Position numbers and translations under genes: made by a program. This document shows, one piece after another, positions 1 to 9,989 of a stretch of 64,000 nucleotides of DNA (its first letter is position 1; the number at the start of each line of letters is the position of its first letter). The notes below the pieces were generated by a model, which saw only the letters and a program-made list of their open reading frames with translations, was not told where the DNA came from and did no database searches. The stretch is taken from contig NC_091139.1 of the NCBI RefSeq assembly GCF_041381155.1, forward strand, positions 11,455,905-11,519,904, given 5' to 3'. Origin of the DNA: Argopecten irradians. Its lineage: Eukaryota; Mollusca; Bivalvia; Pectinida; Pectinidae.

Positions 1-379
1 CCTGGGAACTGGACACTCTAACACACTAACAATGATCTCATATCTATTTATACACTACAGTCCCTCAGACTCTGTATCATGTACTAATACACTAAGGACA
101 ATTATATATTAACTCCTTATACACACATTAATCAACAAACTCTAAGATCACTTATAACAGTCAGACTTACTGATAACGCTAATAGTGTCAACTAATTAAT
201 ACTGAGAACACTACATGAACTCTTATCTCTCCTATTGTTAATTAGCGACTACTTCATATAATTATCACTGACCATAGACTGACCCTCACAACACAATCTC
301 ATATAGACTCACCTTAGCAGTACATACACAAACCAAAGGGGTATAATCCAAGGGAAATAATCCAAACTAAAACTTCACA
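1..379 (-). repeat. 3-prime LTR of the Gypsy element, inner part
   Basis: Positions 1-47 match 9629-9675 and 271-379 match 9881-9989, which lie in the other LTR. The inner border is set at the CA ending at 379, because the match to the other LTR stops there. On the minus strand this gives an LTR beginning TGTGAAG. A short purine-rich stretch precedes it on that strand and could be the polypurine tract. Roughly 780 bases of this LTR should lie to the left of the window. Confidence 0.8.
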
Positions 380-928
380 AATATCTCCCGCTAGTTTGTT
401 TTACTCCTGGAAAACTCATCGGAATTATCTGATAAAGCACAAATAAAATATTTTATTTTTATTGTCAAGTTCATCACTGCACATGGTTCTTCTATATCTT
501 TACACGTTCAGTTCAAATATACACTTTAGGATCCACAATTCATACTGTCAGTTTATATCACACATACAGGACTTTGGCAAGGTTTTGGACAATACTTTTT
601 ACTAAGTTCTGTAACTTTGGTCCCAAAGTTCGTGAACTTCACATCCCGATTCCGACGGGTTGGAATAATTTTCGACAAGGGTCCGATATAATCCATAACA
701 TTAACACGGACATTACATCACTTTCGTTGACTTTTTATTTATTACACAGTTATTAATATTTCACGACTGACATATTCACACTGTTTGTTAAACTTCTAGA
801 CGGACACACAGTTCAGGTATTGCTGGTCAAATTTTTGTTGCTAATTAAACTTTTCAGTCATAGTTTTATTGATTTTTGTTGAAATCCCTGGTAGCGGGAT
901 AGTAAATTACAGTAGACAGTTGATGGTA

Positions 929-1187
929 GATCCCGGTAGACGGTAGATCAGTAGATGGTAGATCCCGGTAGACGGTAGATCAGTAGATAGTAGATGGTAG
1001 ATCCCGGTAGACGGTAGATCAGTAGACAGTAGATGGTAGATCCCGGTAGACGGTAGATCAGTAGACAGTAGATGGTAGATCCCGGTAGACGGTAGATCAG
1101 TAGATAGTAGATGGTAGATCCCGGTAGACGGTAGATCAGTAGATAGTAGATGGTAGATCCCGGTGCACTAAGATCATGTACATCCAA
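929..1187. repeat. 39-bp minisatellite, about 7 units
   Basis: The core gatcccggtagacggtagat recurs at about 961, 1000, 1039, 1078, 1117 and 1156, a strict 39-bp step, with a shorter first unit near 929. Because 39 is a multiple of three, the minus strand stays open and reads as a 13-residue repeat (IYRLPGSTIYYLL and variants). It lies between pol and the 3-prime LTR, so it is probably a non-coding tandem expansion inside the element rather than a gene. Confidence 0.9.
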
Positions 1188-1196
1188 GAGAAGTAA

Positions 1197-1410
1197 TCAC
1201 GGTAAATCCCAATGAGAATACTTATTTAATAGTAAATCCACACACAACGGGTAAATCCCAATAACAATATAAAGGTAAATCCACACAACGGGTAAATCCC
1301 AATAATTTTTTTTTAACAATATAAAGGCAAATCCACAGTACACAATCGGGTAAATCCCAATAACAATATAAAGGTAAATCCACACAACGGATAAATCCCA
1401 ACAGAATAGG
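1197..1410. repeat. 41-bp minisatellite, about 5 units
   Basis: Units alternate gggtaaatcccaataacaat and aaaggtaaatccacacaac. The word taaatcc recurs about every 20 bases, and the full unit is about 41 bases with length variation around a T-run. It directly follows the 39-bp array inside the 3-prime part of the retroelement. Confidence 0.8.
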
Positions 1411-1433
1411 AAGAGCAGAAGTAAGATCATAAT

Positions 1434-1860
1434 CATCCCACTGTACCACACTGATGTATATAGGTAAATACATAAGCGACTTGCACATACACAATTCTAT
1501 TATCAAAACAATTGATATTTTTAGATATATTTTTCCACTGATGTAATTAAATCCAACTGAAAAATATTCCACGGAAAACAATTTGACTGACATTACTTAT
1601 ATATACATCCCACTGATATCACTGATGTATATACGATATAGGTTATAAATGCATTTATAACTTGCGCTCAAATATTCTTGTTTCCAAGACACTGTTAAAA
1701 AAAACTTTCCACATCCGCTGGTACGATTAGATCCAAATGAGAAATATTCCATCGGAATAACAATTATTGAACTATTATTATCTATCTACATCCCACTGAA
1801 TAACACTGGCGTACATAGGTAAATGCATTTATCACTTTCACGGAAATAAACTGCTACACT
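1434..1860. repeat. Diverged tandem repeat, period about 180 bp
   Basis: The word catcccactg followed by cactgatgtatata or a close variant recurs near 1434, 1608 and 1788. The stretches between share aaatattcca and taaatgcattta words. This gives about two and a half diverged units of roughly 180 bases, continuing the tandem-repeat zone downstream of pol. Confidence 0.6.
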
Positions 1861-1885
1861 CTGAATTTCTTTTCGGACACATGTT

Positions 1886-2428
1886 TCAAGGATCTTCCGG
1901 GGTGAGACTGGACGGCTGATTAAGCTGGCTTGATTTTGGTCGGCCTCCCATTTGGTTGAGGTATCCTGTCGTCTGGTCCACCATTCCCCAGAGACAGGTT
2001 AGTAATTCTGGCGACATCGTTGGAGTGCTGGACATACTCTGAATGTTACGATCAACTCTGTTGATGTCTCTCAGCACAACGTTGGCCAAGGTTTGCTGAT
2101 ATTTCATTACATTATTCTCCATAGTTTGAATCATAATTCCCAGAGAATTTAACTTTGCTTCGACTTGGCCCATCCGGTTCTCCAGGTTAGTCATGTTGAC
2201 CGTAAATCCCTCAAGGAATTTCACGAGTGTCAAAGCATTTGAATGGACTGTGGCTTCTGCTGCCTGACTGGTTGTAGGTTCTGGAGCCATGCAATAACTT
2301 CCGTCTGTGTCCGACACTGGTGAAAATGGACTTACATTTTCATCCAACAATGGGGTTCCCAGGGACTGCTGAAGTAAATCCATGTTGTTGTTTATTTTAC
2401 ACTGTATACTAGTAATATTAATTTCCAA
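1886..2428 (-). CDS. Third open frame of the Gypsy element, function unknown
   Basis: An uninterrupted 180-codon frame lies downstream of pol on the same strand, in the place where some Ty3/Gypsy elements carry an env-like or accessory gene. The product is Ser/Thr/Gln-rich at both ends. Its middle (about residues 65-135) is rich in Leu, Met, Asn and Gln with heptad-like spacing, so it may form a coiled coil. I see no signal peptide, membrane segment or cysteine pattern, so an envelope role is not supported. I do not recognise the family. The long frame in AT-rich DNA argues for past coding use, which is an inference. Confidence 0.5.
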   Translation of the reverse strand: MEINITSIQCKINNNMDLLQQSLGTPLLDENVSPFSPVSDTDGSYCMAPEPTTSQAAEATVHSNALTLVKFLEGFTVNMTNLENRMGQVEAKLNSLGIMIQTMENNVMKYQQTLANVVLRDINRVDRNIQSMSSTPTMSPELLTCLWGMVDQTTGYLNQMGGRPKSSQLNQPSSLTPEDP

Positions 2429-2862
2429 AATTTTGCGTCTCTACTAAGTTTTAGGTCTCTGGTCCGAAAGGTGGTACGTGTTAATACTTGGCCGAATGTT
2501 CCTAAAAATGATTTCAGAAGCTGTGTCAGGGTGTAATCCTTCCCCTGAATTTGTTCAATTAACCAATCATATCACACATGACATCATCCCCGACCAATGA
2601 AATTTGCTGAAACAACACTGTCTAATTTTCCAAGGATCTCTCTCTGTAGCTCTGACACACATTTGTAAGTTTGTTTGAAGTATTGTTATCACTATATAAT
2701 TAGGATTGTCTTAAGATTTTCTGAATGGTCCATTCATACACATACAATAAACAAGACCACTTGTAAGTTCTCAGATCTCTCCATACTGTCCAGAATCACC
2801 AATCTGTGGCCTCATCAAAATAGGTTTACCTACTGAGGCAAGAAATGCACAAGGTGTACTCC
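2429..2862. other. Spacer between pol and the third open frame
   Basis: About 430 bases inside the retroelement with no convincing coding frame. It may hold the leader or splice region for the downstream frame. No repeat was recognised. Confidence 0.4.
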
Positions 2863-5800
2863 TCATTGATCTGCCATGATCAGTCTATCGGGTGGTCTCC
2901 TCTGCCTGGCACCCCTCCTGAGGTTCCCATCATTAGGGCTCACTGATGGTGTAGCCTTCACAGTTGGACCCTTTCTAGCACCTTTAGGGGCACAAGCTAC
3001 CTGGGGTTTACTGACAACTCCCCTTTCAGTAGGTACCACAGAACAGTCCTTGTTTACCAGCTTCTGTTTGATAGCTGATATCCAGTCAGGAATTATATCT
3101 CCATTATAGGGTTTTAATCTGTCATGATGAATAACTTTCCCTGGCTTTGTTGCAGAAAATTGTACTTTGTACAGAATATCTGACAATTTTTCTAAAATCA
3201 CAAGGGGCCCTTTCCATATTTTTGGCAGAAGTTTCTTACTTTTTCCTATGGCGGCTAAACCACTATAACAATACACTAAATCCCCTGGTTTATATGCATG
3301 TTGTGTAATCCGTGTGTCATAGTCTCGTTTTTGTCGCTTAGCGCTGCTTCCTAAGTGTTGCCGTACTAGCTCGTACACCACGGTCAAGTTCTCTTGTAGA
3401 GCTGTCACATACTCTGTCTCATCTTTATCCGAATTTGGCGGTAAAAATCCCACAGACATTTGTATGGGAAGGTTTACCTCTCGTCCAAACATAAGCATAT
3501 TAGGTGTATATACCGTTGAGTCATGAACTGAACTTCTGTACGCTGAAGTCACAAAGGGTAAATATACATCCCAATTATTCTGTTCTTCATTAACATAGGT
3601 TGCTAGCATGTCCACTAAAGACTTATTGAATCTCTCAACCATTCCATTAGAGGAAGGATGATACGGAGATGTTCTAGTCTTATTTATCTCCAATAACCTA
3701 CACACTTCCTGGAATAAGCGAGATTCATAATTCCTTCCCTGATCGGAATGTAACTCCCAAGGTATTCCATAACGAGAAATAAAGTCAAAAACTATTCTAT
3801 TCGCTGTTGTCTCCGCAGTTTGATCAGGAATAGCATAGGCCTCTACAAACTTAGTAAACTGATCCATTACCACCAGAATGTACTTATTCCCATTCTCAGT
3901 CACCGGAAATGGCCCTAAGATATCCGTAGCTACCCTATCCATGGGTGCTCCCACTATATAACTACCTAACTTAGCCTTTGGTTTTGACTTGGGTCTTTTT
4001 CTAGCACAACAAAATTCACACTTCTTTATAAAATCCCTAATGTCACGTTTCATGTTGTACCAAAAGAAATAGGTCCCAGCTTTTCTTAAGGTTTTCTTAA
4101 CTCCCAAGTGTCCGGATGTAATAGATCCATGAATTGACTTAATCACACGTGACACTAAAATCCGTGGCAGGACTAGTTGTAATTTCACTTGTCTATCTTT
4201 GCCTATCCATTTCTTATACAAAACACCACCTCGGAGAAGTAATAAATCCCATAACAGCCACAAATTTCTAGTGACAGGACTTTGAGCAGTTATAACATCC
4301 CTTTCCGGTCTTTCACCTTTGTTAATACTCTCCAGTATCGGTGCAATGCCTGGATCCTCACTCTGCATCTTTTTGATATCAGCATTAGTATATCCTCCAA
4401 CCCATTCTAACGGTGTAAAACAATCCACATTAAACTCAGGTGTTAACTCCTCGGAATCACAGTCAATGTAATCCTCAAGTGATCTCCCGCTAAGTTTAGT
4501 CCCACCGGGGTCCCAATATTGGTGATTGTCGGCTAAATCCAGTGTATCTGTGATATTGTCTCCGCGGCGATATCTTAATCTCCGCACACCCACCACTTTG
4601 TGACAAAACACAAAATGATTTCTAACACACTTCAAAAGACAGTTAACCAATCCCCATATTATCACAATTGACCACCATGACTTAAATCCATTTTTCGGAA
4701 AATCAATATTAACAGGACTGTGGAGGTCAATGTTTCTTACTGGTTTGGCGAACAATGGAACAACTACACTTTCCTCCATATAACTTGACCATTGTTCATG
4801 CCTTTTTACACATTTGTCACATCCTCCACATGGTAAATCCTCCAGTATTGTTTCGCCATCATAACAGTCACATTCCTCAGGATCACAGGGGTATCTCGAC
4901 AAAGCATCAGCATTTTGATGTTTAATACCTGGACGATGCTCGATGACAAAGTCAAATTGTGACAATATTTCTAACCATCTAGCTGTTTGGTCTGTAGGAT
5001 CCTTAAATGACATAATCCAGCGTAATGAACTATGATCCGTGCGTATCAGGAATTTACGTCCTAACAGATAGTGACGAAATTGTTGCACAAAAGTTATCAC
5101 TGCTAACAGTTCCCGCTTTGTAACACAGTAACGGCGCTGTGACTTTGTAAGTGACTTGCTAGCAAATATTATGGGACGTTCTACGTCTTTTCCTGCGTGA
5201 GATGACCACTGCATTTGACTGAGTGTGGCCCCTATCCCTTTGTCTGACGCGTCTGTATCCAAAATATACAATCCCTCATCTCCTGGATATGCCATCACTT
5301 CCTCACCTGTCAGTGCAGTTTTTAAGTCCTTAAAAGAATTTTCACACTCATCACTCCAGATGAACTCCTGTTCGGCCTCTAACAGGCGATTCATTGGACT
5401 TGCCCGTGCTGAAAATCCCTTAATAAACCGCCGATAATAAGAACATAATCCTAGGAAGGAACGAATATCTGTCTGTGACTTTGGTGTTGGCCAGTTCTGT
5501 ATGATTTCCACCTTTTTGGGATCAGGTTTAACACCATCTCCCGTCACGATATGTCCCAAAAATTTTACACTCGTTTGAAATAAATGGCACTTCGCCGATT
5601 TTAATTTTAATCCTGCCTTTCCAAGTTTAGTGAAGACTTCGTCTAGTCGATTAAAATGTGTGTCAACACTATCACTGAAAATTATTATATCATCCAGATA
5701 TATCAGTAATGTATGGAATTGTAATCCTCGAAGTATCAGCTCAATACCACGTTGACAGGTAGCCGGGGCATTACACAATCCAAACGGCATCTTTTGGTAC

Positions 5801-7086
5801 TCAAACAATCCCCTTTTTGTCACAAAGGCAGTTTTTGGTCTATCCTCTGGGGCCACAGGAAACTGCCAATATCCTGATTGTAGATCCAAACTTGAAAATA
5901 CACTGGTTTTACTTAAACTATCCAAACAATCATCCATTCTGGGCAGAGGGTAAGCATCTTTTCTGGTTAACTCATTTAGCCTACGGTAGTCTACACAGGG
6001 TCGGGTAGTCCCGTCAGCCTTTTTAACGTACACCATAGGACTGGCCCATGGTGACTTTGATTCTTTAATAACACCTTGTTTTAACTGTTTGTCCAGAATA
6101 ATTTCCTCTTCTTTTGCGAAAGCCATAGGGGGTCGCCGGGGAGCTTGTTTTACAGGAGCTGCCGTACCAGTATCAATCTTATGTTCTACCACACTTGTAA
6201 ATCCAAGATCCTCAGAGGAATTAGCAAATACCTTAACATGCTTTTGCAATAGTTTTTCTAATTTTGGTTGATCAGCTACTGACAATATCGCACTAGACTC
6301 ATCATATAGTTTTTGCACTCCTTCTGGCCAGTTATTTGTACTAGTTACATTGTTCACCTGTATTCTAGGTTCGCCATTATCGCCAGTACTGTCTATGGTT
6401 GTAAAGTCAACTATTTCCTCCACGCTGGCTATGGTCTGTCCTTGATGTACAATTATATCCTCATCACTCAAGTTTATTACTGGAATAGGTATTTCATCAC
6501 CAGGTGTCACTAAAGCATTCCCCACAAGTAAATTGTCCTCATCTTTTGGTAAGGGTCCTACAACACAGGGTTTGGAGAAAATAATACCTGTGCTGGCCTG
6601 TTCAATGAGAACACATTCACTGTTTGCTGGTACTATTGTCTCTGCACTACAGGAAACTCTCGACACACTAAATGGGGCTCTTTGGATAAAAGTTTCAAAT
6701 TTTCTCCCATTTAGCCTCAACCCAGTATCAGTCCCACACATATACTGATGATTATATAAAAAGTCTAATCCTAGTAGACCATCCTCTCGGATATCGGTAA
6801 CATACATGTCCCACTCAAATACAGTGTTTTTCAGCTTAAACTCAAACTTAGCTATTCCCTCTACTGACAGAAGTCCATCGTTGGCTACCTCTAACTTAAG
6901 TCTTGGATTTGATTTATTAAGTTCAGGCCTACATTCCAATGGAATACTATAATAAAATCCAATAGACATCAGTGTCACAGCTGCACCTGTATCGACTACA
7001 AGGTTCCCCTTGACACCATAAAAATTCATAGGCAGGAACATTGTCACACCATCACGAATATTTCTTATTGTCTCGCAGGCTAACAT
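2863..7086 (-). CDS. pol: Pol polyprotein of the Gypsy element
   Basis: A 1407-codon open frame. Aspartic protease: VDTGA with the catalytic DTG at residues 32-34. Reverse transcriptase: about 320-560 with YLDD at 463-466. RNase H: about 605-735, starting at TDAS. Integrase: zinc-binding H986, H993, C1023, C1026, catalytic D1055, D1115 and E1151 (35-residue spacing), and a GPY/F-like tail (WKGPL). The linker between RNase H and integrase is long (about 230 residues), with a Cys-rich patch near 734-760 and a short Trp-rich hydrophobic stretch near 803-820. The frame differs from gag and the two nearly abut. Expression by frameshifting is known in the family but not shown here. The frame looks whole. 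Confidence 0.95.
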   Translation of the reverse strand: MLACETIRNIRDGVTMFLPMNFYGVKGNLVVDTGAAVTLMSIGFYYSIPLECRPELNKSNPRLKLEVANDGLLSVEGIAKFEFKLKNTVFEWDMYVTDIREDGLLGLDFLYNHQYMCGTDTGLRLNGRKFETFIQRAPFSVSRVSCSAETIVPANSECVLIEQASTGIIFSKPCVVGPLPKDEDNLLVGNALVTPGDEIPIPVINLSDEDIIVHQGQTIASVEEIVDFTTIDSTGDNGEPRIQVNNVTSTNNWPEGVQKLYDESSAILSVADQPKLEKLLQKHVKVFANSSEDLGFTSVVEHKIDTGTAAPVKQAPRRPPMAFAKEEEIILDKQLKQGVIKESKSPWASPMVYVKKADGTTRPCVDYRRLNELTRKDAYPLPRMDDCLDSLSKTSVFSSLDLQSGYWQFPVAPEDRPKTAFVTKRGLFEYQKMPFGLCNAPATCQRGIELILRGLQFHTLLIYLDDIIIFSDSVDTHFNRLDEVFTKLGKAGLKLKSAKCHLFQTSVKFLGHIVTGDGVKPDPKKVEIIQNWPTPKSQTDIRSFLGLCSYYRRFIKGFSARASPMNRLLEAEQEFIWSDECENSFKDLKTALTGEEVMAYPGDEGLYILDTDASDKGIGATLSQMQWSSHAGKDVERPIIFASKSLTKSQRRYCVTKRELLAVITFVQQFRHYLLGRKFLIRTDHSSLRWIMSFKDPTDQTARWLEILSQFDFVIEHRPGIKHQNADALSRYPCDPEECDCYDGETILEDLPCGGCDKCVKRHEQWSSYMEESVVVPLFAKPVRNIDLHSPVNIDFPKNGFKSWWSIVIIWGLVNCLLKCVRNHFVFCHKVVGVRRLRYRRGDNITDTLDLADNHQYWDPGGTKLSGRSLEDYIDCDSEELTPEFNVDCFTPLEWVGGYTNADIKKMQSEDPGIAPILESINKGERPERDVITAQSPVTRNLWLLWDLLLLRGGVLYKKWIGKDRQVKLQLVLPRILVSRVIKSIHGSITSGHLGVKKTLRKAGTYFFWYNMKRDIRDFIKKCEFCCARKRPKSKPKAKLGSYIVGAPMDRVATDILGPFPVTENGNKYILVVMDQFTKFVEAYAIPDQTAETTANRIVFDFISRYGIPWELHSDQGRNYESRLFQEVCRLLEINKTRTSPYHPSSNGMVERFNKSLVDMLATYVNEEQNNWDVYLPFVTSAYRSSVHDSTVYTPNMLMFGREVNLPIQMSVGFLPPNSDKDETEYVTALQENLTVVYELVRQHLGSSAKRQKRDYDTRITQHAYKPGDLVYCYSGLAAIGKSKKLLPKIWKGPLVILEKLSDILYKVQFSATKPGKVIHHDRLKPYNGDIIPDWISAIKQKLVNKDCSVVPTERGVVSKPQVACAPKGARKGPTVKATPSVSPNDGNLRRGARQRRPPDRLIMADQ

Positions 7087-7118
7087 GACCGAGGCAGGGC
7101 CGTTTGTCTCGGTCGATA

Positions 7119-8432
7119 CTAGTTTTCCTCTTGTGGTGATTCCTGGGTTCCTTCCTTCTTACGAGGACAGTCCCTCGCAAAATGACCCATTTCATGACAG
7201 TTGTAACATTCCACATCTGCTAAATTTCTCTTTTGCTTTGGGCGGTTATTTTTCTGTGCACTTTTGTCAGCCTTAATCTCCTCTATAGCTGTTGTAATTT
7301 TGTCCAGCTTGGTGGTCATACATGTCATGATCGAGTCGCTGACCATGTTCAACTCCTCCAGTGTAACAAACCTACTTTCACCATTGTTACAGTTACCCAC
7401 AGAACGGACTTTGCCTTTGGTTGATATCTCATCCTGAAGACTTCTGTAGGTCTCCAGGTCCTGTCGAGCTTCCTCTATGGTTTTGGGATTTTTCATCCCC
7501 ACAGCCACAGCCATTTGTTGATCCCCAAGGCCCTTGAGGAAATACCTCAGGTTTATAGTCTCCCGAGTGCGCTCATCTGCCGTTGGGAAACTTTTTAGTA
7601 CCAGCCGTTTGATGTCGGACTCATACTCAGCTAACTTTTCACGTTCACGGAGTTTTCTTTCCTCCAGCTCCCCCAAGTATGATGCTAAGGTCCTCTGGTC
7701 CTTGAATCGAACTTCCAGGGCGTTTAACAGCTGATGAAAAGAATCTGTAGACTCGGGTCCTAGTTGAGTGAATGCGTATTCAGCTGCAATGCCACGAAGT
7801 GAATTAGTAAGGCGAAACAATTTCTCATCCTCGCCCCACTTACATGCCTCAGCCATGGAGAGAAATGGTTGAATAAACCCCTCCCAGGATGACTGGCCGT
7901 CAAACATACTTGGTGCAGGCATTGGCACTGAATATCTAGGATAAGGTTGTGGACTTGGCACTTGTGATCTTGGTTGAAACCCACGATTGCCAACTAGTTG
8001 GCGGGAATTCGGAGGATGAAACATAGGAGACTGTACACTTGGAGGTCTAATACCACCACCAAAACCAGGACTGATAAACATACCCGGATGTGGCGGAGAT
8101 CTCACACGAGGACAATCCATATCCTCAACACGGCGGCGAGCATGAAATCTAGACAATTCCTCCCTTAGATGTTTAATCTCATCATCCTTTTCCTCTAGTC
8201 GTTCACGTGCTCGAACTTCAGCTCTATCTTTCTCTCTCTCCGCATCATCTGCGATACGCTTTAGCCTATCACCTTGAAGTTTGCTATCCTCCACATTTAA
8301 AAGGGCATTCTGAAGTTCCTCCTTTAGGCGAATTACTTCCTCCCTCCCTTGGATAGCTGGTGACAGTGGGCCTGTATTTGCCCTAATTATCACCTCCTCA
8401 TCCTCTGAAATTCTGTCATCCACATTCTCCAT
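7119..8432 (-). CDS. gag: Gag polyprotein of the Gypsy element
   Basis: A 437-codon frame. Residues about 30-95 are strongly charged with heptad spacing and should form a coiled coil. About 100-165 is Pro-rich. About 170-340 resembles a Ty3-type capsid domain, starting at the usual aromatic FDGQSSWEGF motif. A single zinc knuckle CYNCHEMGHFARDC (CX2CX4HX4C) occupies 409-422, near the C terminus. Length and order fit Ty3/Gypsy gag, which packages the element RNA. It lies directly upstream of pol in a different frame, and it looks whole. Confidence 0.93.
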   Translation of the reverse strand: MENVDDRISEDEEVIIRANTGPLSPAIQGREEVIRLKEELQNALLNVEDSKLQGDRLKRIADDAEREKDRAEVRARERLEEKDDEIKHLREELSRFHARRRVEDMDCPRVRSPPHPGMFISPGFGGGIRPPSVQSPMFHPPNSRQLVGNRGFQPRSQVPSPQPYPRYSVPMPAPSMFDGQSSWEGFIQPFLSMAEACKWGEDEKLFRLTNSLRGIAAEYAFTQLGPESTDSFHQLLNALEVRFKDQRTLASYLGELEERKLREREKLAEYESDIKRLVLKSFPTADERTRETINLRYFLKGLGDQQMAVAVGMKNPKTIEEARQDLETYRSLQDEISTKGKVRSVGNCNNGESRFVTLEELNMVSDSIMTCMTTKLDKITTAIEEIKADKSAQKNNRPKQKRNLADVECYNCHEMGHFARDCPRKKEGTQESPQEEN

Positions 8433-8529
8433 TTTTGTTGCTCGAATAGGTTGAAATTAGGCTATATAATATATATCTACACTTTACTATAACTAACACC
8501 ACAAACTAAAAGTATTCACCATTCACTGA

Positions 8530-8769
8530 TTATAATTTGTTTTCTTCATTCACATTTGTGACTGGGATTTCCAATTCTGGACAATTATGAGACACTTGTC
8601 CAAATTTAACATATGAGTAACAATATTCACACTCATAATATTCACCCTTATTAATATATTTAACAACAATATAATTTCCAGCATCATCAAATCCATAAAC
8701 AGGAACTAGGTTGATTTCCTTAGACATTTTAAGTAATCTCATATAAACACTTTCTGCTAAATAGTACAC
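8530..8769 (-). CDS. Small open frame upstream of gag with a zinc-finger-like motif
   Basis: A 79-codon frame in the leader between the primer site and gag. The product has a cysteine-histidine cluster ECEYC, then about 11 residues, then HNC, a C2HC-like pattern of possible zinc binding. The N-terminal ten residues are optional, since a second Met (MSKEINLVPV) could be the start. It is unusual for a Gypsy leader to hold a coding frame. It could be an accessory gene, an upstream regulatory frame, or chance. I do not recognise the family. Confidence 0.4.
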   Translation of the reverse strand: MYYLAESVYMRLLKMSKEINLVPVYGFDDAGNYIVVKYINKGEYYECEYCYSYVKFGQVSHNCPELEIPVTNVNEENKL

Positions 8770-8823
8770 ACTTTTAAAACACAGTTAAATCCAGTTAGGA
8801 ACAAGGCACATGTATAAGTATAT

Positions 8824-8841
8824 ATCCCACTTCTGACACCA
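8824..8841 (-). promoter_or_regulatory. Primer binding site, tRNA-Leu type
   Basis: The minus strand reads TGGTGTCAGAAGTGGGAT just inside the 5-prime LTR. It is complementary to a tRNA 3-prime end of the form ATCCCACTTCTGACACCA, which fits animal leucine tRNAs including the added CCA. It lies three bases from the LTR edge, as expected for minus-strand priming. Confidence 0.85.
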
Positions 8842-8844
8842 ATT

Positions 8845-9989
8845 TGTAAGGTTTCTGTTACTCTCAACTTTGTAAGATAAATTTATCCTGTCGTCAGGTA
8901 TTCCGTTGTCAGGCGGCTAATTCTTAACAAAACAACATACACAGAAATGTAAAATTCAATTAAGTTTTATTAAAGCACAATCAAAGATTTATTTTTCAAT
9001 ACTTGCCACAAATAATTTATTCCAATCGAAATCCGAAATGCCGGTAAGTAATCCAGGAGTTTGAATTCAACTAATATTTCCAATATATTCCGAATAATAA
9101 CTATTTAGTAAATTTCCTCAAAGTAAATCCCGGAAAGCTGAAGTAAAGTAAAATCAAAGTATGGGGTTATATCCAGTAATCATAAGATGTCATACAAAAT
9201 CAGTAACTAAACTATAACTATACACAAAACTATACACAACACAGTTTCGAATAATATCCAAAATCCAAGCACTACACAAAACTTGTAATCTCCCTAAAAA
9301 CAACTTTAAGTCTCCCGATTCACAACTCCCGACACAACTTCTACAGTACTAACAAGAGAAGAGCCCCAAATAAGGCCCAACAGCCCTTTTTATACCGACT
9401 ATTTTAGACTAATGACATCACTTACTACTTTTAGCTACAATATAGATATACATATAGGTACCACAGAATTCTAAGTTTAGAATGACATCATATGCTTAAT
9501 ATAGAACCTTTCCTGAAGTGACCAACACAACAAACTACCCCCTCCCCAAATGACCTCATACCTATTTTTAACCCAAAAGTTGAGACCGTGGGAACTTGAC
9601 CAACTAAGCCCAGATCAGAACCCGACACCCTGGGAACTGGACACTCTAACTCACTAACAATGATCTCATATCTATACAATACATCATGTTACAATACCTA
9701 TGTTTACAATAATACAATACCTTATGTTACAACACCTATGTTTACAATAATACAATACATCATGTTACAACACCTATGTTTACAATAATACAATACATCA
9801 TGTTACAACACCTATGTTTACAATAATACAATACCTTATGTTACAACACCTATGTTTACAATAATACAATACATGTTACGACCATAGACTGACCCCCACA
9901 ACACAATCTCATATAGACTCACCTTAGCAGTACATACCCAAACCAAAGGGTATAATCCAAAGGAAATAACTCCAAACTAAAACTTCACA
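8845..9989 (-). repeat. 5-prime LTR of the Gypsy element, interrupted by satellite
   Basis: On the plus strand it begins TGTAAGG at 8845, next to the primer site, and ends CTTCACA at 9989. This gives the usual TG...CA ends on the element strand. Positions 9629-9675 and 9881-9989 match the other LTR (1-47 and 271-379). Between them, 9676-9880 is 38-bp satellite in place of the 223 bases found at 48-270 of the other LTR. Satellite also follows immediately after 9989. Confidence 0.8.
9676..9880. repeat. 38-bp satellite patch inside the LTR
   Basis: About 205 bases of the same monomer as the main array, in the same orientation, bounded on both sides by LTR sequence. It occupies the site of a 223-base LTR segment that is intact in the partner LTR. 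Confidence 0.9.

Larger units (their letters stand above)
1..9989 (-). mobile_element. Ty3/Gypsy LTR retrotransposon, left end outside the window
   Basis: On the minus strand the order is LTR (8845-9989), tRNA primer site, small open frame, gag, pol (protease, reverse transcriptase, RNase H, integrase), a third open frame, tandem-repeat blocks, then the second LTR (1-379, continuing off the window). The order protease-RT-RNase H-integrase and the D,D(35)E integrase place it in Ty3/Gypsy (Metaviridae). Gag and pol are long open frames, so the coding part looks whole, while the 5-prime LTR is disrupted by satellite DNA. The LTR segments that can be compared (47 and about 109 bases) differ by about one and five positions, some of them length changes, which suggests a fairly young insertion. 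Total length with the missing LTR part would be about 10.8 kb. Treated as a fossil element. Confidence 0.93.

Noticed and set aside
948-1187. A repeat-rich protein with 13-residue units
   Set aside because: It arises because the minisatellite period is 39 bases; there is no separate evidence of coding.
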